Translations under genes and position numbers: made by a program
From: Lewinella sp. JB7
Lineage (GTDB): Bacteria; Bacteroidota; Bacteroidia; Chitinophagales; Saprospiraceae
NCBI RefSeq assembly: GCF_024297185.1
Contig: NZ_JANCTD010000003.1
Location: forward strand, 62,001-126,000
Direction of reading: 5' to 3'
DNA length: 64,000 nt
Notes under the pieces: generated by a model
Seen by the model: the letters and a program-made list of their open reading frames with translations, nothing else
What the model was told of the DNA's origin: nothing
Databases searched by the model: none
Shown: positions 1-8,457 of the stretch, in pieces
Layout: every line of letters starts with the position of its first letter
Numbering within the stretch: position 1 is the stretch's first letter

Positions 1-565
1 GCACGGCGTGGCTGCTCACCTCCATAAATACGTAGTCAATGCGAGCGTCCCGCATATCGGCCAAAGTCGCCTGAATCGCCAACGCGTCGGGGGTAGTGTG
101 CGTGGCCGGCCGTACTTCCCGTCCGATGCGCACCTCCACCGTGGATAGGAGGCCCGCCCGGTACCCCAGGTCGCAAAATAGATCGTGTAACAAGGTAGTG
201 ACCGTAGTCTTGCCGTTAGTCCCGGTGACGCCCACCAGGGTCAACTGGCGACTCGGCGATCCGTACCAGGTATCCGCCAGCTGCGCCAGCGCAACGGCCG
301 AGTCGGTTACCGGCACTACCGGGACGGCGGCGGCTGCCTTCCCGCCCTGGTCATACCAGCTTTGCTCCGCCACGATGGCTACGGCTCCCGCGTCCACCGC
401 CGCGTCGATGTAGTCGTGTCCGTCTACCTGGGTACCCCGCACCGCTACGAACAGGTAGCCGGGACGTACCCGACGGCTGTCGAAGGCAATCCCCTCCACG
501 GGGATGTCCGTCGTCTCCGGGGAGGCGCTCGGGGTCAGGGGCGCTATGAGTTCGTGGAGCTTCAT
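1..565 (-). CDS. murE: UDP-N-acetylmuramoyl-tripeptide synthetase MurE (partial, N-terminal part)
   Basis: This cytoplasmic Mur ligase adds the third amino acid (usually meso-diaminopimelate) to UDP-MurNAc-L-Ala-D-Glu in peptidoglycan synthesis. Only the first 188 codons lie in the window; the gene runs off the left edge. Translating from the ATG at 563-565 gives MKLHELIAPLTP, the substrate-binding N-terminal domain with an FDSRRV element, then the ATP-binding loop GVTGTNGKTT near residue 115, and further on THTTPD and EVSSHAV, all typical of MurE. It starts 4 bp after the ftsI stop codon, so the two are almost certainly cotranslated in the division and cell-wall operon. The third-position amino acid specificity cannot be judged because the C-terminal domain is outside the window. 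Confidence 0.95.
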   Translation of the reverse strand, partial: MKLHELIAPLTPSASPETTDIPVEGIAFDSRRVRPGYLFVAVRGTQVDGHDYIDAAVDAGAVAIVAEQSWYDQGGKAAAAVPVVPVTDSAVALAQLADTWYGSPSRQLTLVGVTGTNGKTTVTTLLHDLFCDLGYRAGLLSTVEVRIGREVRPATHTTPDALAIQATLADMRDARIDYVFMEVSSHAV

Positions 566-569
566 GCGA

Positions 570-2693
570 TCAGCGGAGAATGAGTTCGACGTCCTTTCCC
601 CGTTGCCCGCGCCCGTCGCTCTGCCAGCGCATATTGACCACGCGTCCCACGCCGCGCGGGTGGACGGTATAGCCTTCGTTCTCTAGAACGTAGAGGGCGT
701 CGCGCAAGCGCATGCCGCGAACGTTGGGAAACTTCTGTCCGGCGGGGTTGATGGCGGACAGCGCCACCCGTTCGCCCTCGGCGGTTACCTGGGCCAGTTC
801 CGAACCGGGCAGGGAATCGATACCTACGTTGACGTAGCGCAGCACCGTCGCCAGTTCGGGCAGGTAGCCGGCGTCCCGGTTGGGAAGCTCGTCGGCGTAC
901 AGCACGGGGCGCGGCCCCTGGTTCAGCGGCTCGTGCACCTCGATCATGCTGTTGTAGATGTTGTCGGCGATCTCGCGGAAGATGGGTCCCGCGACCTCGC
1001 CCCCGTAGTAGGCACCGGCGGTCGGGTCCTTCACTACTACGATGATGCTGTAGGTCGGGTTCTCGGCGGGGAAGTAGCCGGCAAAACTGGCCTGGTATTT
1101 TTTCTTCCGGTTGCTTTGCCCGTAGTTCTGCTGGCTCGTTCCGGTCTTGCCGGCGAAGCGGTACTGGTCCGTCTTCAGCCGTTTGGCCGTGCCCCGGTCG
1201 ACGACGCCTTCCAGCAGCGACTGTAGCTTTTCGATGGTTTCCGGTTGCGCGATGCGCTTGTCGATGACGGTCGGCTTGTACTCCTCGATGACCCGGCCGC
1301 TGCGCCGAATGTCGGTGACCAGATAGGGCTTCATCATGCGGCCACCGTTGGCGACGGCATTGTAGAAGGTGAGCATTTGCAGGGGCGTCAGGCGGCTTTC
1401 GTAGCCGATGGCCATCCACGCCTTGGAGATGCCCGAAAATTCGGCGCGGCTCGTATCGTTGATGAAGGGCGCCCGTTCTCCTTCCAGTTCGATACCGCTT
1501 TCAGCGTCGAGGTGGAAATCCTTGAGGCGTTCGGAAAATTCGTTGTCGCGGTACAGGCTGTCGACCAATTTGGCCATACCCACGTTGGAGGACTGCTCGA
1601 AGGCATCGCGGACGGAAATGATCCGCCACCCCTTGCTGGCGGGGCTGGAATCCTCCATGGTGAGGTCGTAGAACGTTTTGGAGCCGTTTTCGATGTCTAC
1701 TTCGCTGTCGAGATCGACGTGTCCGTCCTCGAGCAGGGCCATCATGGTGGCCAGCTTGAAGGTGGAGCCCGGTTCGTTGGAGCGCGAGATCGCGTAGTTG
1801 TACTGCTCGGCGTAGCGATTGCGGGACGCGTTGACGGCCCCGAGATTGGCCATGGCCCGGATCGCGCCCGTCTTCACGTCCATGACGATGGCGGCACCCC
1901 ACTCCGCGCGGTGACGGCGCACGCCGTTTTCTAAAGCATTTTCGGTGATGTCCTGAATGTTGACGTCCAGGGTAGTGTAGACGTTCGCTCCCGACGTGGG
2001 TTCCACGATCGCGAGGTTGTCCGTGGGCAGCCAGATGCCATTGCCCATATTGAACATCTCCTGCTTTCCGCTCTCGCCGGCGAGGGCCTCGTCGAACGCG
2101 CCCTCCAGGCCGACCCGGGCGCCGCCCTCCTTGCTGTAGCCGATGGTGCGGCGCGCCAACCAACCAAAGGGTCGCTTCCGCGCGGCGCGCTTTTCTACGA
2201 TCAGTCCGCCGCCCATGCGCCCCTGATTGAAAATGGGAAACTTGCGGATCCGCGCCAGCTCACTGTAGCTTACACTTTCCTTCAACTTGAAGTAATGATT
2301 GGCTACTCCGCTGACGCTGTCGCGCATCATGAGCAGGCTGTCGCGCCACGCACCCGGGGTGTGGCGGGCGTCGATGTGCCGGGAGAGCAGAAGTGCGAGG
2401 CTATCGATGTTGTCGTAGTAATCCCGGGGACTGGATACGTAGGGGTCGAAGTGCAGGCTGAAGTACGGAACCGACGTAGCCAGCAGGTTATCGTTGTGAC
2501 TGTAGATGTTCCCGCGTTCGGCCTGTACGGTCACGACCCGGAAGCGCTCCTGCCCCATTTCCTTGAATTCCGCCTGCCGCACCACGGCGATATCCACCGT
2601 TCGGTACACCAGCAGGGCGGCTACGGGCACGATGACCACCGCCAGGATGGCAAAAATGCGAACCAGTACCTCGTCTTTAAAATTTACGGCCAC
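570..2693 (-). CDS. ftsI: Division-specific peptidoglycan transpeptidase FtsI (PBP3) with PASTA domain
   Basis: Inner-membrane class B penicillin-binding protein that cross-links septal peptidoglycan. The 707-residue product has an N-terminal membrane segment (about residues 8-30), a PBP dimerisation region, and a transpeptidase domain with all three active-site motifs: STFK at 310-313 (catalytic Ser310), SSN at 368-370 and KTG at 516-518. A single PASTA-like domain follows at about 648-707. The start is GTG at 2693; no in-frame ATG lies nearby upstream, and this start places the membrane segment correctly. A tetranucleotide tract sits 12 bp upstream of the start codon. Position between ftsL and murE is the standard order of the division cluster. 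Confidence 0.96.
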   Translation of the reverse strand: MAVNFKDEVLVRIFAILAVVIVPVAALLVYRTVDIAVVRQAEFKEMGQERFRVVTVQAERGNIYSHNDNLLATSVPYFSLHFDPYVSSPRDYYDNIDSLALLLSRHIDARHTPGAWRDSLLMMRDSVSGVANHYFKLKESVSYSELARIRKFPIFNQGRMGGGLIVEKRAARKRPFGWLARRTIGYSKEGGARVGLEGAFDEALAGESGKQEMFNMGNGIWLPTDNLAIVEPTSGANVYTTLDVNIQDITENALENGVRRHRAEWGAAIVMDVKTGAIRAMANLGAVNASRNRYAEQYNYAISRSNEPGSTFKLATMMALLEDGHVDLDSEVDIENGSKTFYDLTMEDSSPASKGWRIISVRDAFEQSSNVGMAKLVDSLYRDNEFSERLKDFHLDAESGIELEGERAPFINDTSRAEFSGISKAWMAIGYESRLTPLQMLTFYNAVANGGRMMKPYLVTDIRRSGRVIEEYKPTVIDKRIAQPETIEKLQSLLEGVVDRGTAKRLKTDQYRFAGKTGTSQQNYGQSNRKKKYQASFAGYFPAENPTYSIIVVVKDPTAGAYYGGEVAGPIFREIADNIYNSMIEVHEPLNQGPRPVLYADELPNRDAGYLPELATVLRYVNVGIDSLPGSELAQVTAEGERVALSAINPAGQKFPNVRGMRLRDALYVLENEGYTVHPRGVGRVVNMRWQSDGRGQRGKDVELILR

Positions 2694-2704
2694 GGGGTGG
2701 TTGG

Positions 2705-2723
2705 GTGAGTGAGTGAGTGAGTG
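2705..2723. repeat. GTGA tetranucleotide microsatellite between ftsL and ftsI
   Basis: The plus strand carries four GTGA units plus GTG (TCAC on the coding strand), followed by a looser GTG-rich stretch to about 2743. It fills the 51-bp ftsL-ftsI spacer, 12 bp before the ftsI GTG start. Since it lies outside the coding frame, length change would alter spacing and mRNA folding rather than frame. No Shine-Dalgarno sequence is visible in this spacer. Confidence 0.8.
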
Positions 2724-2744
2724 GAGGAGTGTGTGGGTGAGTAA

Positions 2745-3056
2745 CTATTTAGCTACCGGGGCGTAAATCTTTTTGGGTTTGCCGCGGTGTAGTCGGAGCC
2801 CGGCGGGTCGGACCTGGTCGACGACCTCGGAGCGGAGTCCGTTGTACATGTTTTCGCTCTGGAGCGACATGTAGAGCCAGCGTTTTTCCTTGATGTCCGA
2901 CTCCAGTTCCTGGATGCGGCGGACGTTGTACTCGGCGTAGTGGGCGTTGCCGATGTAGAGCAGGGCCAACACTCCCAAAAAGGAGATGAATCCCAGATTT
3001 TCCAAAATGAGCGCGGGCACGGAAATAGCCGTGGCACGCTTGCGCTTTGCTGCCAT
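2745..3056 (-). CDS. ftsL: FtsL-like cell division protein
   Basis: A 103-residue bitopic membrane protein: short basic cytoplasmic tail (AAKRKRAT), one hydrophobic helix (about residues 14-37) and a periplasmic coiled-coil region (RRIQELESDIKEK). Size, topology and position between rsmH and ftsI fit FtsL, which connects with FtsB/FtsQ homologues to activate FtsI. Primary sequence is poorly conserved in this family, so the call rests mainly on topology and synteny. ATG at 3054-3056 is the natural start. Confidence 0.8.
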   Translation of the reverse strand: MAAKRKRATAISVPALILENLGFISFLGVLALLYIGNAHYAEYNVRRIQELESDIKEKRWLYMSLQSENMYNGLRSEVVDQVRPAGLRLHRGKPKKIYAPVAK

Positions 3057-3128
3057 GTTTTGTCACACCTTTTAGCTTCCCGCGGTCAATACGGGGTAAA
3101 AATAACACAGGTCCTGCGGGCCGTCGAA

Positions 3129-3159
3129 CTTTCCGAAGCGCACGGGGCGCTTCGGAAAG
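3129..3159. other. Strong hairpin between rsmH and ftsL
   Basis: Perfect 12-bp inverted repeat, arms CTTTCCGAAGCG (3129-3140) and CGCTTCGGAAAG (3148-3159), with a 7-nt loop. It lies in the 114-bp gap between rsmH and ftsL on the transcribed minus strand and has no T tract, so it looks more like an mRNA processing or stability element, or an attenuator, than a terminator. Confidence 0.6.
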
Positions 3160-3170
3160 GATTCGGCGGT

Positions 3171-4076
3171 CTACCGGAGCCGCTCCCCCGCGCGCAGTTT
3201 AGCACTACGTGCGCGGGAATTCTGCTGAATTTCTTCAGCGGAGGGCAAGACGGGTTTCTTCGTCAGAATCTTGTAGGGACGGTCAATCTTCCCGTAAAAA
3301 TCCTTGGTGACGGTTCCTTCCGCGTTGCCGGTTTTGAGGAAGTTTTTCGTGATGCGATCTTCGAGCGAATGATAGCTGATCACGCTGAGTCGGCCGTGTG
3401 TTGGTATCAGTAAGTCGGTGGCTTGCGCCAATAAATCAGTAAGTGCGCCGATCTCGTCGTTCACCTCAATGCGTAGTGCCTGAAACACCTGCGCCAGGTA
3501 GCGCGGGCGTTGTCCCCGGACCCAGGGCGAAACCACCTGCAGGAAGTCCTGGATGGTCGCAATCGGTGCTTGCTCCCGGGCCTCCGCGATGGCGAGGGCC
3601 AGGGAGCGGGCGTTGCGCACTTCGCCGTATTCGCCTAGTACCTTTTGCAGGTCATCCGGACTGTAGTGATTAACTACGTCGGCGGCCGTGCGGTCGGTAC
3701 CCGAACCCATGCGCATGTCCAGCTCGGCGTCGAAACGAAAGCTGAACCCGCGTTCCGCCTGATCGAACTGGTGGCTGGAGACTCCGAGGTCGGCCAGCAG
3801 GCCATCGATCCGGTCGACTCCGTAGAGTCGCAGGAAATTGCGCAGGTTGCGGAAGTTGGCGGCTACGAAGGTAAATCTGCTATCGTCCAGGGCATTGGCC
3901 GCGGCTGCTTCATCCTGGTCAAATCCGAACAGGCGCAGGTCCATGGACCCGGCTTGCTCGAGGATAAAGCGGCTGTGGCCGCCGCCACCGAAGGTAGCAT
4001 CAACGTAAACTCCTCCCGGGCGGAGGTTCAGTAAACCGACGCTTTCGCCGGCCAGTACGGGGACGTGGTAAGCCAT
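3171..4076 (-). CDS. rsmH: 16S rRNA (cytosine(1402)-N(4))-methyltransferase RsmH
   Basis: SAM-dependent methyltransferase (formerly MraW) that modifies C1402 in the 16S rRNA decoding site. The 301-residue protein begins MAYHVPVLAGESV, has the SAM motif VDATFGGGGHSRFIL near residue 25-40, then DLGVSSHQFDQAERGFSF and the C-terminal VISYHSLEDRITKNF and ARSAKLRAGERL typical of the family. Its ATG directly abuts the mraZ stop codon with no spacer, the usual tight mraZ-rsmH coupling. Confidence 0.97.
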   Translation of the reverse strand: MAYHVPVLAGESVGLLNLRPGGVYVDATFGGGGHSRFILEQAGSMDLRLFGFDQDEAAAANALDDSRFTFVAANFRNLRNFLRLYGVDRIDGLLADLGVSSHQFDQAERGFSFRFDAELDMRMGSGTDRTAADVVNHYSPDDLQKVLGEYGEVRNARSLALAIAEAREQAPIATIQDFLQVVSPWVRGQRPRYLAQVFQALRIEVNDEIGALTDLLAQATDLLIPTHGRLSVISYHSLEDRITKNFLKTGNAEGTVTKDFYGKIDRPYKILTKKPVLPSAEEIQQNSRARSAKLRAGERLR

Positions 4077-4556
4077 CTATAGCGAACCCTCGTCTTCGGC
4101 ACTCGAACCACCGAGTACGTCTTCCGCGAGCGAGGAATAGTCTTCGACTTCCTCGTTCAACAGTCTTTCGTATTCGGCTTCCGCCCAAATTTCAATGCGA
4201 TCGTTCATCGCCATCAGGACCAGATTCTTGTCCGTTTTCGCCCAGGCCAGCAACTGCTTGGGGAGCAGGAGCCGGTCGGCGGAATCGGGAACCAGTTCGC
4301 TGGCACCGCGGTAGAAGAGCCTGGTAAACTGCAGGTTCTTCCGGTTGTACTTGTTCAGCGCGTCCACCTCGGTCTTGATCTCGTCCCATACCGGCTTCGG
4401 ATACAGTACGAGACAGTTGTCAAATCCTCGGTTGACGACGAACTTCAACGTGTCACGGTCGCCCAGTCCCTTCAGCAATCCACTCGGCAAACGGAAGCGA
4501 CCCTTGGAGTCAAGCGCCACGTAAAATTCGCCCAGCAAGTCATACTGATGTGTCAT
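4077..4556 (-). CDS. mraZ: Transcriptional regulator MraZ
   Basis: Ring-forming AbrB-like DNA-binding protein that controls the division/cell-wall operon it heads. The 159-residue product has the expected two MraZ repeats: the first with LDSKGRFRLPSGL (about residues 16-28) and the second with LLLPKQLLAWAKTDKNLVLMAMNDRIEIW (about 96-124). An acidic C-terminal tail follows. It starts MTHQYDLLGEFYVALDSKGR at the ATG at 4554-4556. The upstream region holds phased TGGG-type boxes matching the MraZ operator, so autoregulation is likely. Confidence 0.96.
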   Translation of the reverse strand: MTHQYDLLGEFYVALDSKGRFRLPSGLLKGLGDRDTLKFVVNRGFDNCLVLYPKPVWDEIKTEVDALNKYNRKNLQFTRLFYRGASELVPDSADRLLLPKQLLAWAKTDKNLVLMAMNDRIEIWAEAEYERLLNEEVEDYSSLAEDVLGGSSAEDEGSL

Positions 4557-4580
4557 AAACGATCAACGGGGATACGGTTA

Positions 4581-4635
4581 CCCACCGCTGACGCTAAGGT
4601 AACACCTTGTCCCACAAGTTACCACTTTGTAACAC
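4581..4635 (-). promoter_or_regulatory. MraZ operator: 10-bp phased TGGGN-type boxes
   Basis: On the coding (minus) strand, boxes of the form TGKKN occur at plus-strand positions 4631-4635 (TGTT), 4621-4625 (TGGT), 4611-4615 (TGGG), 4601-4605 (TGTT) and 4581-4585 (TGGG), all exactly on a 10-bp grid, with the slot at 4591 skipped. Known MraZ operators in other phyla are direct TGGGN repeats separated by 5 nt, i.e. a 10-bp period, just upstream of mraZ. Position and spacing match; binding is inferred. Confidence 0.8.
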
Positions 4636-4972
4636 TTTTTTTCCCCGTCTTATTTTGATTTCGCCCGCTAAATTCCGGGAACCTTCCGGAGTACAAACTT
4701 TATGCTGTTACCTCATCCCATATTCACATTTAGCTTACGGCTACACGGTGTTGAAAATGCCCATTTCGGTCGATATTCCGGTTTGCTTGCGGGAGTGCGT
4801 CCCTTGTCGCGTGGTAAAATGTGGGAAGCGGAAGCCAGCATTGAATATTGGACTCCTTAAACGCACACCGGCGGAACTAAACGAAGATCACCCAAAATGT
4901 TGGATTTGCCAAGTCCATTGCTCCCGCGGACCCGCCCTGAACTAAGTCCTGCAGCCGCTGTTGGTTCTGGGT
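4636..4972. other. Intergenic region between divergent mraZ and the carotene hydroxylase-like gene
   Basis: About 340 bp with lower GC than the surroundings and no convincing gene. It should hold the promoters of the divergent mraZ and hydroxylase genes, but I find no clean -33/-7 pair. A 112-codon open frame at 4607-4945 runs through the MraZ operator, has no protein-like composition and is not called. Confidence 0.6.
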
Positions 4973-5461
4973 ATGCAAGTTGTGCTCTACATCGCCATTA
5001 CGCTTCTGACGGTCGCCGGCATGGAGTTCGTCGCCTGGGCCGCGCATAAGTACCTTATGCACGGTGCCCTCTGGATCTGGCACGAGGACCACCACCGCCC
5101 CCACCACAAGGATGGGTTCTTCGAAAAGAACGACTTGTTCTTCCTCGTTTTCGCCATCCCGAGTGCCGCCTCTTACATTATAGGACTCAACGTCGACGGT
5201 TGGTTCTGGCTCACCTTCGTGGGGATCGGCATCAGCATCTACGGACTCATTTACTTCCTCATCCACGATGTGTACATCCACCGGCGGTTCTCCTGGTTCC
5301 GGCAACTGGATGGCAAGTACAGCCGGGCCATCCTACGTGCCCACGGACACCATCACGCCGTGACCGAAAAGGACGGCGCGGAGAGCTTCGGACTGCTCGT
5401 GGTCGCTAAAAAGTACTTCGGTAAGCGGTCGGAATGGGCCGACGAGAAGACAAAGGCGTAA
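4973..5461 (+). CDS. crtZ: Beta-carotene hydroxylase-like (CrtZ / fatty acid hydroxylase superfamily) membrane protein
   Basis: Non-haem di-iron membrane hydroxylase; CrtZ members add 3-hydroxyl groups to beta-ionone rings (beta-carotene to zeaxanthin). The 162-residue protein has about four hydrophobic segments and the histidine clusters of the superfamily: HKYLMH, HEDHH, HDVYIHRR and HGHHH. Length is typical for CrtZ. The frame extends to a TTG at 4961, but ATG at 4973 directly begins the first membrane helix and is preferred. No other carotenoid genes are adjacent, so the exact substrate is inferred from family resemblance. Confidence 0.85.
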   Translation: MQVVLYIAITLLTVAGMEFVAWAAHKYLMHGALWIWHEDHHRPHHKDGFFEKNDLFFLVFAIPSAASYIIGLNVDGWFWLTFVGIGISIYGLIYFLIHDVYIHRRFSWFRQLDGKYSRAILRAHGHHHAVTEKDGAESFGLLVVAKKYFGKRSEWADEKTKA

Positions 5462-5473
5462 TTTAGCGTCGGC

Positions 5474-6043
5474 ATGGAAGATCGATTACTGGATAAAATC
5501 GCCGAACCCTTCAACCTGCAGCTTCCGGAATACGAAACGCTGGAGGCTATGATTGACGGGGTACTGCCCGCCGTTTCCCGCTTTAGCGAGCCGAACGTTT
5601 TGCCGGAAGACAGTCCTCTCTACACCAACAACTGGGTCAAAATGACCGACCGCCCCGGGGCCACCGAGATCGTCCTCTACCGCTTTCAGGGATACCAGCA
5701 GGGAGAGATTCGGGTCGTCACCGACGGAGAAATCGGTTCGAAGGCGTACGAGGTGGAGGAAAGTGGAGAACGCATCATCGTCGGGGAGAGCATCATGCGC
5801 GACAGCTTCCTCTACGAACTGTCCTTCATCGACGCCGACTTCCTCATTCTGCGCCGCCACGGCAATTTGGCGAACCTCCCCCACCCCTACCTCTTTTTTT
5901 GCCGGGAAGCCATCGGCACCCGCCTGACCTGGAACGAGGCCCTCGAGCGACTGGTGGATAAGTACCGGAACAGCCAGTTCCCGCTCCTGGCCGTTGGGCT
6001 GTTCATCGCCGCGATGATTGCCCTGATGCTCTATTTCCGTTAA
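5474..6043 (+). CDS. Hypothetical protein with C-terminal membrane anchor
   Basis: A 189-residue protein I do not recognise. It has a soluble, acidic N-terminal part of about 165 residues (no signal peptide) and one C-terminal hydrophobic helix (FPLLAVGLFIAAMIALMLYF, about 169-188), so it is probably a tail-anchored inner-membrane protein facing the cytoplasm. It starts 12 bp after the hydroxylase gene in the same direction, which suggests cotranscription. The end overlaps by 4 bp the 3' end of the convergent deacetylase gene. Confidence 0.75.
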   Translation: MEDRLLDKIAEPFNLQLPEYETLEAMIDGVLPAVSRFSEPNVLPEDSPLYTNNWVKMTDRPGATEIVLYRFQGYQQGEIRVVTDGEIGSKAYEVEESGERIIVGESIMRDSFLYELSFIDADFLILRRHGNLANLPHPYLFFCREAIGTRLTWNEALERLVDKYRNSQFPLLAVGLFIAAMIALMLYFR

Positions 6044-6939
6044 TCGTACAGACTGCTCGCTACCCGGTAGGTGTTGGCGTGGGCCTCGATGATGATCGCC
6101 AATCGTTCGCTGTAGCCGCCGCCCATACTGATGGCTACGGGTAGCGCCCGTTCGTGACAGGCGTGCAGGACCAGGCGGTCGCGTTCCATGCAACCGCGCA
6201 GGCTCAGGGACAGCCGTCCGAGTTTATCGGATTCCAGTACGTCCACCCCGCTGAGGTAGAATACGATGTCGGGCCGGAGGCCGTCCAGCAGACCGTATAG
6301 ATGGTTGCTCAGGGTTTCCAGGTACACTTCGTCGCCCGTCCCGTCGGGGAGACCGATGTCGAGGTCCGACCGCTCCTTGCGGGTGGGGTAATTACGTGCG
6401 CCGTGCATACTGAAGGTGAATACCCGGGGTTCGTGGGCGAAGATGCTGGCCGTGCCGTTGCCCTGGTGCACGTCGAGGTCGATGATCAGCGCCCGTTCGA
6501 TCTCCCCCGTAGCGAGAAGCTCGTTCGCCGCGATAGCAATGTCATTGAATACGCAAAACCCCTCTCCCCAATCGGCAAAGGCGTGGTGGGTGCCGCCCGC
6601 GATGTTGAGTGCCACCCCGTCGCGAAAGGCGTAGCGCGCGCAGTCCAGGGTACCCTGAGCGATCACCCGTCCGCGCGCGATCAGTTCCGGCCGCATGGGA
6701 AAACCGATGGCCCGGGCCTCCTTAGCACTCAGGGAACCGTCACGCAACTTCGACCAGTAGGCTGCCGTGTGGGTACGCAGGATCGCCTCCTCGGTGAGTG
6801 GCGCGGCCGTGAAGAACTGGCTTTCCGTGAGGGTGCCCTCGTAAAGCAGTTGCTCCGGCAGTAAGGTGTACTTGTCCATGGGAAACCGGTGCTTCGGGGG
6901 AAGCTGGTACCGGTAGATCGGACTGTACGCGACCCGCAT
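6040..6939 (-). CDS. HDAC-superfamily deacetylase (AcuC/HDAC-like)
   Basis: Zinc-dependent hydrolase of the histone deacetylase fold; bacterial members remove acyl groups from small amides or proteins. The 299-residue protein has the full catalytic set: GGTHHAFADWGEGFCVFNDIAIA (tandem His near residues 117-118), the zinc ligands in DLDVHQGNGT (near 155-157), and the third ligand Asp plus GVD in FYLSGVDVLESDKLG, followed by GGGYS. Start MRVAYSPIYRYQLPP is typical of single-domain bacterial members. It converges with the hypothetical gene upstream on the map. Natural substrate cannot be told from sequence. Confidence 0.9.
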   Translation of the reverse strand: MRVAYSPIYRYQLPPKHRFPMDKYTLLPEQLLYEGTLTESQFFTAAPLTEEAILRTHTAAYWSKLRDGSLSAKEARAIGFPMRPELIARGRVIAQGTLDCARYAFRDGVALNIAGGTHHAFADWGEGFCVFNDIAIAANELLATGEIERALIIDLDVHQGNGTASIFAHEPRVFTFSMHGARNYPTRKERSDLDIGLPDGTGDEVYLETLSNHLYGLLDGLRPDIVFYLSGVDVLESDKLGRLSLSLRGCMERDRLVLHACHERALPVAISMGGGYSERLAIIIEAHANTYRVASSLYD

Positions 6940-6942
6940 TGC

Positions 6943-8457
6943 CTAGTTCACCCGCTTGTAGGCGTAGTCCTGGAAGCGGAGAATGTTCACGAATTTGTTC
7001 TCGAAGCGATCGATGACGGCTTCCTCCAGATCGGTAGCCGTAGCCGGCACGACCGCGACGGGCGCGAAGCGGAAACTGGTGTGCATCATGTCCTCGGGGT
7101 GCCGCTCCAGTTCAAACTGGAAGCGGGTACCGTAGCGGGCCGCCATCCGGAGGAAGTAGGACGTGACGTCGTAACCGATGTAGGCCTCGTCGCGGGGAAG
7201 GGCGGCATAGCGATCGTAGAACTTACGCCGGAACTCCCGCACCTCGGGGTCGAGCAAATCAATAAACACGCTGCTACTGATGTGCACGTTGACACCCTGC
7301 ACGAAATCGGAGTTGAGCCGTTGAAATTCCGCCCACTGCGGCAAGCCGTAGACGGCCACATTGTCCCCCCGCTCCGCGAGCGTAGTCTGGTATACCTGGC
7401 GCAGGAAATTGGAGACGAAGGCCTCGTCTTCATAGACCGGAACCATGAACACGGTGCGGCGTCCGCGCAGGTACTGGGAGAGATCCGGAATGGCTCCGCT
7501 GATCACCAGTTCTTCCAGCGGCTCGCCCTGATCGTCACCCGTCAGCAGCTTATATTCATCCTGAAAATAGGCCAGGCGGGCCCGCTGACCGGATTGCGCG
7601 ACCAGTACGATACGGTCGGCACCCTGGGTGCGGAAGGCATGGCCGAGTAAGCTGCGCAGGTGCGTTTCCAGGGTCGGGTTTACCTGAATGTAGTTTGGGT
7701 TAGACTCCGTAATGCCGGTGGCGGCACTGTACGGGGAGATGAGGACTTTCTCCTGACCGCGCACCGCGTCGGCAAGTTGGGTCACCTGCTCCTTTAGGTA
7801 GGGTCCGATGATGAGTTGCGACCGCTGGTACTCCGGGGAAGCAATGATCGACTCCACCTTGCGGGCGTTCGCGCGGGAATCCTGGACGCGCACGTCGAAG
7901 CTGATGCTGGGTTCCCGCAACTCCTCCAGGGCCAGTTCGGCTCCGCTGTAAAAGTGGAGGGCCCACAGTGAATTGGCGTCGAGCCGCTCGGTATCCTCCC
8001 GGTAACGGTCCGACAGGAAGGGCAGCACGAAATCGACGCCGTAGCCGGTCAGTAAACGCGATCCGTTGCGGCCGGTACCGGTCTGGCGGACGGGGGGCAG
8101 TCCCGGTGCCGCGGGAGCAACGGGAGCAGGAGCGACGTAGGCGTGACTGCCGTCTTCGACAATAGGCGTAACCTCCTCGCTCGCTACCTCCTTCCACTGT
8201 ACCGTATCCATGGGTTCGGTGGGGGCGTTGACGTAGATATAGGTGCCGGTTTCCGGGTCGAATACCCGGCGGCTCTGCACGGGGTCGAGGTCGTCGCCGC
8301 CGCGGCCGGGCCGGGTGCCGGTGGTCGGACGGGTCGAATCGACCGGCCGGAAGAGTTCGCAGGAAGTGGTGACCGTCGTCAGCAGCAGCGCCAGCAGACA
8401 GTAATACAGGGCGTTATTCCCACTCGATGGTAGCCGGCGGCTTGGTACTGATGTCAT
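6943..8457 (-). CDS. Lipoprotein with type 1 periplasmic-binding fold (LppC/Peripla_BP_6-like)
   Basis: A 504-residue exported lipoprotein. The N-terminus has a basic start, a hydrophobic stretch [17 protein letters not shown] and a lipobox with the Cys near residue 33. A low-complexity Pro/Ala linker follows, then a region from about residue 120 (DFVLPFLSD) to the end that reads like the leucine-binding/LpoA-type fold, with segments such as [32 protein letters not shown]. Related Bacteroidota proteins are usually annotated as amino-acid ABC transporter substrate-binding proteins, but no permease or ATPase lies nearby. The only available ATG (8455-8457) overlaps the 3' end of guaA by 44 bp, suggesting translational coupling. 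Confidence 0.8.
   Translation of the reverse strand: MTSVPSRRLPSSGNNALYYCLLALLLTTVTTSCELFRPVDSTRPTTGTRPGRGGDDLDPVQSRRVFDPETGTYIYVNAPTEPMDTVQWKEVASEEVTPIVEDGSHAYVAPAPVAPAAPGLPPVRQTGTGRNGSRLLTGYGVDFVLPFLSDRYREDTERLDANSLWALHFYSGAELALEELREPSISFDVRVQDSRANARKVESIIASPEYQRSQLIIGPYLKEQVTQLADAVRGQEKVLISPYSAATGITESNPNYIQVNPTLETHLRSLLGHAFRTQGADRIVLVAQSGQRARLAYFQDEYKLLTGDDQGEPLEELVISGAIPDLSQYLRGRRTVFMVPVYEDEAFVSNFLRQVYQTTLAERGDNVAVYGLPQWAEFQRLNSDFVQGVNVHISSSVFIDLLDPEVREFRRKFYDRYAALPRDEAYIGYDVTSYFLRMAARYGTRFQFELERHPEDMMHTSFRFAPVAVVPATATDLEEAVIDRFENKFVNILRFQDYAYKRVN

Noticed and set aside
1..2693. Large open frames on the plus strand opposite ftsI
   Set aside because: GC-rich sequence gives long antisense frames; the minus-strand frame has all PBP motifs.
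4607..4945. 112-codon open frame between mraZ and the hydroxylase gene
   Set aside because: It covers the MraZ operator, has no protein-like features and no conserved segments; chance frame in a regulatory region.
6040..6939. HDAC-like gene as evidence for eukaryotic origin or horizontal transfer
   Set aside because: HDAC-fold deacetylases are common in bacteria, and base composition matches the neighbours.
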